In this document: piece by piece, positions 30,712-40,003 of the stretch
Position numbering within the stretch: position 1 is the stretch's first letter
Layout of the letters: each line of letters opens with the position of its first letter
Assembly (NCBI RefSeq): GCF_000308755.1
Contig: NZ_BAGF01000020.1
Location: 1 to 64,000, forward strand
Direction: 5' to 3'
Source of the DNA: Nocardia pneumoniae NBRC 100136
GTDB taxonomy: Bacteria > Actinomycetota > Actinomycetes > Mycobacteriales > Mycobacteriaceae
DNA length: 64,000 bases
The notes under the pieces: model-generated
The model's input: only the letters and a program-made list of their open reading frames with translations
Databases searched by the model: none
What the model was told of the DNA's origin: nothing
Translations under genes and position numbers: made by a program

Positions 30712-31181
30712 CCGTCGGATTCCTTTTCCGGGCCTTCGCCCTCGTTGTCCAGTGCCGCGATGCCATCCCGGATGGCGGCGGCGGTCGTGACGGGATCGTG
30801 CGGGCGTCGCAGCAGAAAACCTTTGGCGAAGCGGAGCGTGTCGCCGTGGCGGCGGGGGATCACGTGCAGGTGGACGTGCGGGACCGTCTGAAACGCGGCG
30901 ATGCCGTCGTTGAGGACCAGGTTGGCGCCGTCCGCGGCGAGGCTGCTGCGGCGGATGGCCAGCGCCAGCCGATGTCCGGCCCGGAAGATCTGCGCGCCGA
31001 GTTCGGCATCGAGGTCCTCCAACTCGGCCGCGTGCCGCTTGGGGATCACCAGCGTGTGCCCGCGGGCGACCGGCCGGATGTCGAGGAACGCGCACAGCGT
31101 GTCGTCCTCGTACACCTTGGCCGCTGGAGCCTCGCCCGCCACGATGCGGCAGAAGACGCAGTCGTTCACACGCTGGACCAT
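30708..31181 (-). CDS. HIT-family nucleotide hydrolase
   Basis: A 157-residue HIT protein that hydrolyses or transfers nucleotide monophosphates from dinucleotides or nucleotide-amines. The triad HVHLHVIPR carries His102, His104 and His106. An N-terminal zinc pair Cys8/Cys11 (CVFCRI) is present. ATG 31181 is preferred over 31238 because the family begins about six residues before CVFC, and GGGGAG lies upstream. It is the first gene of the HIT, DinB-type, peptidase E operon. Confidence 0.88.
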   Translation of the reverse strand: MVQRVNDCVFCRIVAGEAPAAKVYEDDTLCAFLDIRPVARGHTLVIPKRHAAELEDLDAELGAQIFRAGHRLALAIRRSSLAADGANLVLNDGIAAFQTVPHVHLHVIPRRHGDTLRFAKGFLLRRPHDPVTTAAAIRDGIAALDNEGEGPEKESDG

Positions 31182-31575
31182 ACGGCGTACGAGCTCCCCG
31201 GAACACCCCGTGTGCCGATCGAGCATGACGCGCGTCACTGTTCCACGACACGCCGAGGCCGTGACCAGTTGTCGAACCTCGAGGTAAGTAAGGGACTTTT
31301 CCGTCCGGTCTTGCCGCGTTCACCTGCGGAGACCACGATCACACAGCGAGAGGGAAAACGAGTAGACCGCGGGTTCGGCAGTCGGCGGCCCGCTCCACGA
31401 TGACCGGCCATCCCGGTGTCGCGGTGCGATCCGTCCGGCGTGTGTGACTGGCATCTCAGCTACGCTCACGGCGAGCCGGGTACAGTTGCGAGAATTTGGA
31501 CGAACTTACTAAGCGGTCATTTAGTCCGCTCGTCTACCCGTTGCCTGAAGCTCAGAAGAGAAGGAAGTCTGACAA
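31182..31575. other. Divergent promoter region between HIT gene and pnt operon
   Basis: No gene is seen. Towards pntA, TACAGT at 31481-31486 is a candidate -10. ACTAA-N8-TTAGT near 31508-31525 is a short inverted repeat in an AT-richer stretch. AAGGAAG just before the GTG is the ribosome site of pntA. Confidence 0.4.
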
Positions 31576-32787
31576 GTGGAGACAACGCAGAGCGTAGGCG
31601 ATCCATCGCCACGCGGCGCGCGTGTCGGAGTCGTCCGCGAATCCGCCGCGGGTGAGCGCCGTGTCGCCTTGGTGCCGAAGATCATTCCGAGCCTGACCAA
31701 GCAAGGTGTGGAGGTTGTCGTCGAGTCGGGTGCCGGGCTCGGTGCGCTGATTCCCGATAGCGCCTATGTGGAGGCGGGTGCCGCGATCGGCGATCCGTGG
31801 TCGGCGGATGTGGTCGTGAAGGTGGCCCCGCCCAGTGACGAGGAAGTCGCGAAGCTGTCCGAGGGGCAGACGTTGATCGGGTTCCTGGCGCCGCGGAACG
31901 CGGAGAATCAGATCGGCGCGTTGAAGTCCGCCGGGGTGCAGGCCTTCGCGGTGGAGGCGATTCCGCGGATCTCGCGTGCGCAGGTGATGGACGCGTTGTC
32001 GTCGCAGGCGAACGTCGCCGGTTACAAGGCCGTGCTGCTCGCCGCGTCGGAGTCGACCCGCTTCTTCCCGATGCTGACCACCGCGGCGGGCACGGTGAAG
32101 CCCGCGACGGTGCTGGTGCTCGGCGTCGGCGTGGCCGGGTTGCAGGCGCTGGCCACCGCCAAGCGTCTCGGCGGGCGCACCACCGGGTACGACGTGCGGC
32201 CGGAGGTGGCCGATCAGGTGCGTTCGGTCGGTGCGCAGTGGCTGGATCTGGGCATCGATGCCGTCGGTGAGGGCGGATACGCGCGTGAGCTGACCGAGGA
32301 GGAGAAGGCCACCCAGCAGCAGGCGCTCGAGGACGCGATCAAGGGTTTCGACGTGGTGATCACCACCGCGCTGGTGCCCGGCCGTCCCGCGCCGCGGTTG
32401 GTGACGGCCGCGGCGGTGCAGGGCATGAAGCCGGGCAGCGTGATCGTGGACCTGGCCGGAGAGACCGGCGGCAACTGTGAGCTGACCGAGCCGGGCAAGA
32501 CCGTGGTCAAGCACGAGGTGACCATCGCCTCGCCGCTGAATCTGCCCGCGACCATGCCCGAGCACGCCAGCGAGCTGTACTCGAAGAACATCGCGGCGCT
32601 GCTGGAGTTGATGCTGGTGGACGGCGAGCTCGCGCCGGACTTCAGCGATCAGGTGCTCGCCGATTCCTGCGTCACCCGTGATGCGGAGGCGCCCGAATCC
32701 GCCGACGCCACCGCGGCGGCCGAGTCGACCGAGGTGGCGGAGTCGGCTGAGGTGAAGGACGTGACCGAGGCGAAGGTGGAGAGCTGA
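31576..32787 (+). CDS. pntAA: Proton-translocating NAD(P) transhydrogenase subunit alpha part 1
   Basis: A 403-residue NAD(H)-binding domain I of transhydrogenase, which couples the proton gradient to hydride transfer from NADH to NADP. Motifs are VGVVRESAAGERRVALVP, EAIPRISRAQ, and the nucleotide fold VLVLGVGVAGLQALATAKRLG. The C-terminus carries about 35 extra acidic low-complexity residues with repeated ESxEV units before the next subunit. The start is GTG after AAGGAAG. The three-gene split (AA, AB, B) is usual in actinobacteria. Confidence 0.93.
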   Translation: METTQSVGDPSPRGARVGVVRESAAGERRVALVPKIIPSLTKQGVEVVVESGAGLGALIPDSAYVEAGAAIGDPWSADVVVKVAPPSDEEVAKLSEGQTLIGFLAPRNAENQIGALKSAGVQAFAVEAIPRISRAQVMDALSSQANVAGYKAVLLAASESTRFFPMLTTAAGTVKPATVLVLGVGVAGLQALATAKRLGGRTTGYDVRPEVADQVRSVGAQWLDLGIDAVGEGGYARELTEEEKATQQQALEDAIKGFDVVITTALVPGRPAPRLVTAAAVQGMKPGSVIVDLAGETGGNCELTEPGKTVVKHEVTIASPLNLPATMPEHASELYSKNIAALLELMLVDGELAPDFSDQVLADSCVTRDAEAPESADATAAAESTEVAESAEVKDVTEAKVES

Positions 32788-33104
32788 TGTACACCGAATT
32801 GTTGGCGAATATCGCGATCCTGGTGCTGTCCGGGTTCGTCGGTTTCGCCGTGATCTCCAAGGTGCCCAACACCTTGCACACCCCGCTGATGTCGGGCACC
32901 AACGCCATTCACGGCATCGTGGTGCTCGGTGCGCTGGTCACGCTGGGCAACGTGCAGGATCCCTCGATCCTGACCCAGCTGATCCTGTTCGTGGCGGTGG
33001 TGTTCGGAACCCTGAACGTCATCGGTGGTTTCGTGGTGACCGACCGGATGCTGGGCATGTTCAAGGGCAAGAAGCCCGCTGCCGCGCAGAAGGCCGGTGA
33101 GTGA
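32787..33104 (+). CDS. pntAB: NAD(P) transhydrogenase subunit alpha part 2
   Basis: A 105-residue membrane subunit with three helices (IAILVLSGFVGFAVI, NAIHGIVVLGALVTLG, LFVAVVFGTLNVIGGFVV) and the signature VPNTLHTPLMSGTNAIHG. It forms part of the proton channel. Its ATG overlaps the pntAA stop codon by one base, and its own stop overlaps the start of pntB. Confidence 0.93.
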   Translation: MYTELLANIAILVLSGFVGFAVISKVPNTLHTPLMSGTNAIHGIVVLGALVTLGNVQDPSILTQLILFVAVVFGTLNVIGGFVVTDRMLGMFKGKKPAAAQKAGE

Positions 33105-34534
33105 TGCACACCTTCGACAATGTGACCTATCTGGTCAACGGCCTCTACATTCTGTCGTTCGCACTGTTCATCTACGGTCTGATGGGTTTGACCGGCCCGA
33201 AGACCGCGGTGCGCGGCAACCTGATCGCCGCGGTCGGCATGGCCATCGCGGTGGGAGCCACGCTGATCGCGATCCGGCACACCGGCAACTGGATCCTCAT
33301 CATCGCCGGTCTCGTGGTCGGTGTCGTGCTGGGTGTTCCGCCCGCGAAGTACACCAAGATGACCGCGATGCCGCAGCTGGTGGCCGCGTTCAACGGCGTC
33401 GGCGGTGGCACGGTCGCGCTGATCGCGTGGTCGGAGTTCATCAACTCCCAGGGCTTCTCGCACTTCGACGAAGAGCCCACGGTGCACATCGTGATCGGTT
33501 CGCTGTTCGCGGCGATCATCGGTTCGGTGTCGTTCTGGGGCTCGCTGATCGCGTTCGGCAAGTTGCAGGAGATCCTGCCCGGGCGGCCGATCGGGATCGG
33601 CAAGTTGCAGCAACCGTTGAACCTGCTGCTGTTGCTCGGTGCGATCGCCGCGGCGGTGGTGATCGGCGTCGGCGCCACCGGTGACGGGGTGTCGCAGCTG
33701 TGGATGATCGCGGTGCTGGTGCTCGCGGGTGTGCTCGGCCTGATGGTCGTGCTGCCGATCGGCGGCGCGGACATGCCGGTGGTCATCTCGCTGCTCAACG
33801 CGCTGACCGGCTTGTCGGCCGCGGCGGCGGGTTTGGCGTTGAACAACACCGCGATGATCGTCGCGGGCATGATCGTCGGCGCGTCCGGCACCATCCTGAC
33901 CAACCTGATGGCCAAGGCGATGAACCGATCCATCCCGGCCATCGTCGCGGGCGGATTCGGCGGCGGCGGAACAGCGCCGGGCGCTGGTGGTGGGGAGCAG
34001 AAGCAGGCGAAGGCCACCTCCGCCGCGGATGCCGCGATCCAGATGGCGTACGCCAACCAGGTGATCGTCGTCCCGGGTTACGGCATGGCTGTCGCGCAGG
34101 CCCAGCACGCCGTCAAGGAGATGGCCGAGTTGCTGGAGAAGAAGGGTGTGGAGGTCAAATACGCCATCCACCCGGTCGCGGGTCGCATGCCCGGGCACAT
34201 GAACGTGCTGTTGGCCGAGGCCGAGGTCTCCTATGACGCGCTCAAGGAGATGGACGAGATCAACGGCGAATTCAACCGCACCGACGTCGCGTTGGTGATC
34301 GGCGCCAACGACGTCACCAACCCCGCCGCCCGCGAGGACGCCTCCAGCCCGATCTACGGCATGCCCGTGCTCAACGTCGACCAGGCCAAGTCCGTGATCG
34401 TGCTCAAGCGCTCCATGAACAGTGGTTTCGCCGGTATCGACAACCCGCTGTTCTACGCCGACCACACCTCCATGCTGTTCGGCGACGCCAAGAAATCCGT
34501 CAGCGAAGTCACCGAAGAACTGAAGGTCTTGTAG
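33104..34534 (+). CDS. pntB: NAD(P) transhydrogenase subunit beta
   Basis: A 476-residue subunit. The N-terminal half has about nine membrane helices. The C-terminal NADP domain III includes VIVVPGYGMAVAQAQHAVKEMAE, IHPVAGRMPGHMNVLLAEA and GANDVTNPAA. ATG 33104 shares one base with the pntAB stop codon, and a GTG three bases earlier is possible. The enzyme supplies NADPH, which fits the biosynthetic and catabolic acyl-CoA genes around it. A strong terminator follows. Confidence 0.95.
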   Translation: MHTFDNVTYLVNGLYILSFALFIYGLMGLTGPKTAVRGNLIAAVGMAIAVGATLIAIRHTGNWILIIAGLVVGVVLGVPPAKYTKMTAMPQLVAAFNGVGGGTVALIAWSEFINSQGFSHFDEEPTVHIVIGSLFAAIIGSVSFWGSLIAFGKLQEILPGRPIGIGKLQQPLNLLLLLGAIAAAVVIGVGATGDGVSQLWMIAVLVLAGVLGLMVVLPIGGADMPVVISLLNALTGLSAAAAGLALNNTAMIVAGMIVGASGTILTNLMAKAMNRSIPAIVAGGFGGGGTAPGAGGGEQKQAKATSAADAAIQMAYANQVIVVPGYGMAVAQAQHAVKEMAELLEKKGVEVKYAIHPVAGRMPGHMNVLLAEAEVSYDALKEMDEINGEFNRTDVALVIGANDVTNPAAREDASSPIYGMPVLNVDQAKSVIVLKRSMNSGFAGIDNPLFYADHTSMLFGDAKKSVSEVTEELKVL

Positions 34535-34552
34535 GCCAGAGGTTCTGCCCTG

Positions 34553-34584
34553 ACGCCCCTCCACCGACCTCGGCGGAGGGGCGT
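34553..34584 (+). terminator. Terminator after the pnt operon
   Basis: ACGCCCCTCC at 34553-34562 pairs perfectly with GGAGGGGCGT at 34575-34584 around a 12-base loop. A short T-containing tail follows. It lies 18 bases past the pntB stop codon. Confidence 0.85.
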
Positions 34585-34625
34585 TCGCGTAATTCGATGG
34601 ACACCGTGGACCGCCACCCCGGATC

Positions 34626-35777
34626 ATGCTCGGAGTGTCCGCACGTCATGAGCCTCTTCGGTTGATCGGTCCCGGGCAGCCCGCGGTCGATCCCGCCGAG
34701 CGGCTGCCGTGGGCCATCACGGTCGATTCCACCTATTCGGTGCGCGACGCGATCGATGCCCTCGCGCTCGGTCCGTTCCTGCGCGGCGACCAGCCGTGCG
34801 CGCGCACCGCGCATCTGGAGCGGGTGCGTCCCGACGCGCCGCTGCGACCGCCACGCGGTCGTGTGGTGCGCACGGTGCGCGACGACGACAGCGGCGCGAC
34901 CCTGGTGGTCGGCGCCGGGTGGTCGCTGCGATCGGTTCGCTGGTCGGGTGGATCGGCGCTGGTCGAGGTCACCGCCGTCACCGACGCGCTCGCGGACGAA
35001 CTGCTCGCCGAGGCGATCCGCGACGCGGCCGCTCCGCCCGAGGTGGGCGAGACCGTCGAAATGGGGTTCTGGCATCTGCACAGCCACGGACCGCAGCGGC
35101 GCGCTCGTTCGATCTCCGCGCCCGAGTGGTCCGCGATCCGCGGCAATTACGCGGGGCAGGTCGCCGCCGCGATGGACCACCTCATGACGCTCACCGCCGA
35201 CGACGTGCGCGGCCGACTGGTGCTGCTGCACGGACCTCCCGGCACCGGGAAGACCACCGCGCTGCGCGCACTGGCTCGGGCGTGGGGTTCCTGGTGCCAG
35301 TTCGATTGCGTGCTGGATCCCGAAGTGATGTTCGGCAAGCCCGGATATTTGATGGACGTGGCCGCGGGCGTCGACGGTGACGGCGGCGAGCGCCGCTGGC
35401 GCATGCTCGTCTTGGAGGACTGCGACGAGCTGATCCGCGGTGAGGCGAAAGAAGCCGCGGGCCAGGGACTTTCCCGGCTGCTCAACCTGACCGACGGCAT
35501 GCTCGGCCAAGGCCGTGACGTGCTGGTCGCCATCACCACCAACGAGGATCTGTCCCGGCTGCACCCGGCGGTGACCCGGCCGGGGCGGTGCCTGGCGCGG
35601 ATCGAGATCGGGCGGCTGTCCGCGGCGGAGGCGGCGGCCTGGCTGGTCAGGGAGGGAAGCGACGCCACCGCGGGACCGGATGGCGCGACGCTCGCCGAGC
35701 TCGTCGTGCTGCGCGATGGTGACGTCCGGATCGATGCCGTCGCACGAGACGCGGTGAATCCAGGTCTTTATCTGTAA
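34626..35777 (+). CDS. AAA ATPase with DUF5925-type N-terminal domain
   Basis: A 383-residue protein. About 180 N-terminal residues of unknown fold (DUF5925-like) precede an AAA module with Walker A GPPGTGKTT (203-211), Walker B RMLVLEDCDELI (260-270), sensor-1 VAITTNED and arginine fingers in HPAVTRPGRC. Such proteins resemble the single-ring ATPases of actinobacteria with unknown clients. There is no clear ribosome site before ATG 34626. It stands alone between the pnt terminator and the LppU-like gene. Confidence 0.8.
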   Translation: MLGVSARHEPLRLIGPGQPAVDPAERLPWAITVDSTYSVRDAIDALALGPFLRGDQPCARTAHLERVRPDAPLRPPRGRVVRTVRDDDSGATLVVGAGWSLRSVRWSGGSALVEVTAVTDALADELLAEAIRDAAAPPEVGETVEMGFWHLHSHGPQRRARSISAPEWSAIRGNYAGQVAAAMDHLMTLTADDVRGRLVLLHGPPGTGKTTALRALARAWGSWCQFDCVLDPEVMFGKPGYLMDVAAGVDGDGGERRWRMLVLEDCDELIRGEAKEAAGQGLSRLLNLTDGMLGQGRDVLVAITTNEDLSRLHPAVTRPGRCLARIEIGRLSAAEAAAWLVREGSDATAGPDGATLAELVVLRDGDVRIDAVARDAVNPGLYL

Positions 35778-35934
35778 CTGTCTGGACGCCGGGGCATTAC
35801 GCCGTTCGGGCGCGGTGGCCGAAGTGGACCACGCGGTATCTCATGCGGCGGAGCCCGCGCCGATCCGCTAGATTCCATGGGTTCGCCCGTCGGTCAGTGC
35901 GGACGGAACCACGCGAGACCCGGGGAGGGGATCC

Positions 35935-36696
35935 ATGACCACACCACCGAACTATCCGTATCCAGGTCAGCCCGGCGGCCAGCCGGGCTTTCCGCAGCAG
36001 CAGGGCGCGCCGCAAGGCTTTCCGGGCCAGGCACCCGGTTACCCCGGGCAGCCTCAGGGCTACGCCCAGCCGGGATATCAACCGCAACCGGGTTATGCGC
36101 CACAGGGCGGCTTCCCGCCTCCGCAGCAGCCGGGCTACCCCGCTGGCGGTTTCCCTCCGCCGGGGGCGCCGCCGCAGCAGAATCGCGGCGGTGGGAGCGG
36201 GATCGGGAAGATTCTTGTCGGGCTCGGTGCGCTGGTGGTGGTTGGTCTGCTGATCGTCGGCGGCCGCACCTTCCTGCGTTCCGACGGCGAGAAGATCGAG
36301 ATCGGACAGTGCGCGAAGTTGTCGGGCACGACCATCAAAGCCGAGTTCGCCACCAAGGACTGCTCCGACCCGGAAGCCAATTACGTGGTGGCGCAGCGGC
36401 TCGACGGCTCGAATGCGGACTGCCCGACCAAGGATTACGCCAGCTACTACCAGACCGGCGGCGACGAGTACACGCTCTGCCTGCGGCTGAACGTCAAGGA
36501 GGGAGACTGCATCGACGGCGGCTTCCTCGGCGCCAGCACGAAGGTCGCCTGCGGCGCGTCGGCGGACTTCAAGATCGGCCGGATCGTGCGCGGCACCGCG
36601 GACACATCCGCGTGCGGGTCGAAGGCGACCGAGAACGACACGATCGTCTACCCCAAGCCCGAACCCATCACGCTGTGCCTGGTGCCGCCCAAGTAG
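35935..36696 (+). CDS. LppU-like protein: Pro/Gln-rich cytosolic tail, one helix, Cys-rich outer domain
   Basis: A 253-residue protein. Residues 1-85 are Gly/Pro/Gln/Tyr repeats (QPGYxPQxGF). A helix lies at 92-114. The outer domain of about 135 residues has eight cysteines (126, 143, 163, 182, 192, 206, 227, 248), suggesting four disulfides. It resembles the LppU / SCO3897 family. GGGGAGGGG precedes the ATG. The function is unknown. The disordered tail could be a binding or condensation segment. Confidence 0.78.
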   Translation: MTTPPNYPYPGQPGGQPGFPQQQGAPQGFPGQAPGYPGQPQGYAQPGYQPQPGYAPQGGFPPPQQPGYPAGGFPPPGAPPQQNRGGGSGIGKILVGLGALVVVGLLIVGGRTFLRSDGEKIEIGQCAKLSGTTIKAEFATKDCSDPEANYVVAQRLDGSNADCPTKDYASYYQTGGDEYTLCLRLNVKEGDCIDGGFLGASTKVACGASADFKIGRIVRGTADTSACGSKATENDTIVYPKPEPITLCLVPPK

Positions 36697-36739
36697 GCCG
36701 AGGGCTACCGGCGCGAGCGTTCAAAGGCGTACCGACACC

Positions 36740-38116
36740 TCAGCGCGAAGGTTTTCGCTGCGTGTCCACGACGCTCGCGTACCGGAAGCACAGCAGCATG
36801 GCCACCAGCGGCACCACCATGGCCGTGGTCAGCGATACCACCGCGGTGAGCCAGCCGATCACCGTGGGACCGGCGAGCAACCCGAGATAACCGACGCTGA
36901 ATACCCGGGACATATCCGTGGCGGCGGTGTCCGAGCCGAGATTGCCTGCCGCGGTGAAGATCTGCGGGACGCCGCCGGAGAGTCCGAGCCCGGCCATCGC
37001 CCAGCCCAGCAGCGTCAGCGGTACCCACGGCGACACGATGATCACGCCCAACCCGATGGCCGCGATCAGCGCGCCGTAGCGGACCACCGCCACCCGGCCG
37101 AACGCGTGGCTGACCCGGTCGGTGCCGAAACGTCCGACCGTCATCGTGGTGGAGAAGGCGCCGAACGCGAGCGCCGCGGTCGCCTCGTCGGCGCCGAGAT
37201 GCTCGCGCATCTGCAACGTGCTCCAGTCGGCAGCCACGCCTTCGGCCAGCAGTAATGCGAAGGCGATCGCGGCCAGGGCGAGTACTTTCCGGCTGCGATC
37301 GCGGGCCTCGGTACGCACGGTGTGTTCGGCCGGATTCCGTTCGGGCTCGCGCAGCGGTGGTACCGGCCGGGCGGCGTCGGCCCGGACCGGTGCGGTGTTG
37401 TGCTCGAGGCCGACATCGAGCACGGTCTCTCGTTCGAGTGTGGTCGTGTCGTGCTCGCCGAGTTCCCCCTCGGGCCGGGGAGCGCCACGCCCGGTCGCGT
37501 GTGCGGCCGGGACGTCGCGGATGGTCGTCTCCGCGTCGAGCGTGGTGTCGCGCAGCAGCCGCGGCACCAAAGTGAGCGTCAGCGCGACGCAGCCCAGTGC
37601 GGCCAGCGCCAGAGTCAGCCGCACATCCCAGCCCGCCCGCAACGTCGCGGCGCCGACCAGCGAACCGAGCAGGCTGCCGCCGGAGAACAAGGCGTGGAAC
37701 GCGGCCATGATCGGACGCCGGTAGGCCCGTTCCACGTGCACCGCTTGGGTATTCATGGATACGTCCAGCGCGCCGTTGCCGAAACCGAAACAGGCCAGCG
37801 CGAGGGCGAGGGTGACGGGTCCGGTGGCCAGACCTGGTCCGAGCACCGCCACCGAGGCGATGCACGCGGCCGTGCCGACCAGCGTTCTGCTGCCGAACCG
37901 GTCGGCGAGCGGACCCGCCAGCCGCATGCCCACAATGCCCGCACCGGCCATCAGCAGGATGAACATCCCCAGCGTCGATTTCGCGACGCCGGTGCGGTCG
38001 GTGACGACCGGGATGTGCACCACCCACATGGCGAGCAGGAAGCCGTTCAATGCGAATACCGTGAACACCGCGGCACGCGCGATGCGGATCGGACGCTCCA
38101 CCGTCGGGCTCAACAC
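36740..38116 (-). CDS. MFS transporter
   Basis: A 458-residue 12-helix major facilitator, probably an exporter of a small molecule. The loop between helices 2 and 3 reads GPLADRFGSRTLVG (motif A type). An unusually long central cytosolic loop of about 95 residues (Thr/Glu/Arg-rich) separates the two halves. I take GTG 38116, with TACCGT seven bases upstream. The frame is open to 38239 but the added residues look non-coding. The substrate cannot be inferred. Confidence 0.78.
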   Translation of the reverse strand: MLSPTVERPIRIARAAVFTVFALNGFLLAMWVVHIPVVTDRTGVAKSTLGMFILLMAGAGIVGMRLAGPLADRFGSRTLVGTAACIASVAVLGPGLATGPVTLALALACFGFGNGALDVSMNTQAVHVERAYRRPIMAAFHALFSGGSLLGSLVGAATLRAGWDVRLTLALAALGCVALTLTLVPRLLRDTTLDAETTIRDVPAAHATGRGAPRPEGELGEHDTTTLERETVLDVGLEHNTAPVRADAARPVPPLREPERNPAEHTVRTEARDRSRKVLALAAIAFALLLAEGVAADWSTLQMREHLGADEATAALAFGAFSTTMTVGRFGTDRVSHAFGRVAVVRYGALIAAIGLGVIIVSPWVPLTLLGWAMAGLGLSGGVPQIFTAAGNLGSDTAATDMSRVFSVGYLGLLAGPTVIGWLTAVVSLTTAMVVPLVAMLLCFRYASVVDTQRKPSR

Positions 38117-38261
38117 CACTTCGACGGTACCGACGAACGATCCGCTCTCGCCAGCACACCCGCGGACCGGTCCAGGGCGCCGTTGACCTGGTAGCTGCCG
38201 TGCGTGGCGCTCGACGTTGCGCGTCACGTCCGCGGGCATGCTCGTTTATAAAATCAACGTC

Positions 38262-38549
38262 TCATCGCGCCGGGACATTCCAGACTTCCGCGAGCACCGT
38301 CTCTACGTGGTCCGCGAAATCCTTCGGTTCCCGTCCGAGCGCTCGGCGTACCCCGTCGGCAGGCGCGGCATTGCGGCCGTCGAACAGGGTGCCGAAGAGG
38401 TAGTCCAGCAGGCTCACCGTGTCGGCGGGCACCCCGTAGTCGGTCAGTCCGGCGACGAAATCCGTGCGGGAGATCGGCACGAAGGCGATCGGCCTGTCGG
38501 TGGCCGCGGCGATTTCCACGATCGCTTCGGCGAAGGTGATCGCTCAGTA
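38262..38549 (-). pseudogene. 5'-truncated NmrA-type SDR (C-terminal fragment only)
   Basis: The minus-strand frame reads ITFAEAIVEIAAATDRPIAF, then LLDYLFGTLFDGRNAAPADG, RRALGREPKDFADH and a stop. This matches the C-terminal third of NAD(P)-binding NmrA-like SDRs. The Rossmann domain is absent, and a stop codon lies directly upstream. It is a remnant about 95 codons long. Such SDR genes commonly sit beside cupin-AraC regulators like the divergent gene at 38620, so the loss probably left the regulator orphaned. Confidence 0.7.
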
Positions 38550-38619
38550 CATCTGCCCGGGACGAGACGGAATATCGTTCATCGGCTCATGGTCATGCGC
38601 GATCGTCTACAGTTGACGG

Positions 38620-39573
38620 GTGGATGCGCTAGCCAGTCTGCTCGAAGGTCCGCGCGCCCGCGGGGCGTTCGTGATGTGTTCGCTGCTGGACCCGCCGTGG
38701 TCGCTGCGGATTCAGGACCGTTCCCCGCTGACGGTGCTGTCCATGATCCGCGGTCGCGCCTGGATCGTCACCGGCAAAGGCGCGCCGCGGCAGCTGGGCG
38801 CGGGCGATGTCGCGATCTTCCGCGGGCCCGATCCGTACACGGTGGCCGACGACCCGGCCACCGAACCGCAGGTCGTGATCCATCCGGGCCAGGTGACCAA
38901 GACGCCGGACGGCGAGATCCTCTGTGAGACATTGAGTCTCGGCGTTCGGCAGTGGGGCACCGACCCGGACGGGGCCACCATGATGGTCACCGGGACCTAC
39001 GAGTCCGCGGGCGCGGTCAGCGAGCGACTGCTGCGCGCGCTCCCACCGGTGATCGTGTTGCGACGAGGCGACTTCGACAGCAGAGTGCTCGACATCCTGG
39101 TCGACGAGGCGACCAAAGATCAGCCCGCGCAGAGCGCGGTACTGGATCGCCTGCTGGATCTGGTCCTGATCGCCGCGCTGCGCGCGTGGTTCACCCACAA
39201 CGACGCGCCCGCCTGGTACCACGCCTATGGCGACCCGCTGGTCGGCAAAGCCCTGCGCCTGCTCCAGCACAATCCGGCGCACGGGTGGACGGTCGCCGGG
39301 CTGGCCGAGGCGGTCGGGGTATCCCGGGCCGCGCTGGCCCGCCGGTTCACCGACCTGGTCGGCGAGCCGCCGATGGCGTTCCTCACCGAATGGCGGCTGG
39401 CGCTGGCCGCCGACCTGCTCCAGGAATCCGACGCCACCATCGAGGCGATCGCCCGTCAGGTCGGCTACGGCAGCGCGTTCGCGCTGAGCACCGCGTTCAA
39501 GCGCCACTTCGGCGTCTCCCCGCGCGACCACCGCCACGGTGTGAACCCTACTGAGCTATCGTCGGCCGGGTGA
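38620..39573 (+). CDS. AraC-family regulator with N-terminal cupin domain
   Basis: A 317-residue regulator. The cupin_6-type domain (residues 1-190; RQLGAGDVAIFRGPDPYTV) is followed by two HTH motifs (WTVAGLAEAVGVSRAALARRFTDLVGEPPMAFL and ATIEAIARQVGYGSAFALSTAFKRHFGVSPRDHR). The start is GTG, with TACAGT ending six bases upstream (leaderless type). It is divergent from a decayed SDR gene, its probable former target. It overlaps the thioesterase gene by four bases. Confidence 0.9.
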   Translation: MDALASLLEGPRARGAFVMCSLLDPPWSLRIQDRSPLTVLSMIRGRAWIVTGKGAPRQLGAGDVAIFRGPDPYTVADDPATEPQVVIHPGQVTKTPDGEILCETLSLGVRQWGTDPDGATMMVTGTYESAGAVSERLLRALPPVIVLRRGDFDSRVLDILVDEATKDQPAQSAVLDRLLDLVLIAALRAWFTHNDAPAWYHAYGDPLVGKALRLLQHNPAHGWTVAGLAEAVGVSRAALARRFTDLVGEPPMAFLTEWRLALAADLLQESDATIEAIARQVGYGSAFALSTAFKRHFGVSPRDHRHGVNPTELSSAG

Positions 39574-39992
39574 CGCAGCAGTATCCGGTGCTCTGGCCGG
39601 TCCCCACCCGGTGGGCCGACAACGACCACTACGGGCACGTGAACAACGTGACCTATTACTCGTACTTCGACACCGCGGTCAACGCGTGGTTGATGCACGC
39701 CACCGGCACCGACATCCGCACGCTGCCCGCGCTCGGTGTGGTCGCGCAGACCTCCTGCCAGTACCTCGGTTCGATCACCTTCCCGGATCAGTTGCAGGTC
39801 GGCTTGCGCGTCTCGCGGCTCGGCCGCTCCAGCATCACCTACGATCTGGCCATCTTCCGCGAGGCCGACGGCGGCCTGGAATTGGCCGCGACCGGCACCT
39901 TCGTGCACGTTTACGTGGACGCGGAGACGCGTAAGCCGGTCGAGATCCCGGAGGTCATCCGCACTGCCGCCGCGGCGCTCGTCACGGACTGA
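39570..39992 (+). CDS. Hotdog-fold acyl-CoA thioesterase
   Basis: A 140-residue 4-hydroxybenzoyl-CoA-thioesterase-type protein. The motif TRWADNDHYGHVNNVTYYSYFDTAVN contains the catalytic-type Asp and the HVNN signature. The start GTG overlaps the stop codon of the AraC gene (GTGA), so it is co-translated. The acyl-CoA substrate is unknown. It converges with bkdC, 11 bp apart. Confidence 0.9.
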   Translation: MTQQYPVLWPVPTRWADNDHYGHVNNVTYYSYFDTAVNAWLMHATGTDIRTLPALGVVAQTSCQYLGSITFPDQLQVGLRVSRLGRSSITYDLAIFREADGGLELAATGTFVHVYVDAETRKPVEIPEVIRTAAAALVTD

Positions 39993-40003
39993 CACCTCAC
40001 CAG

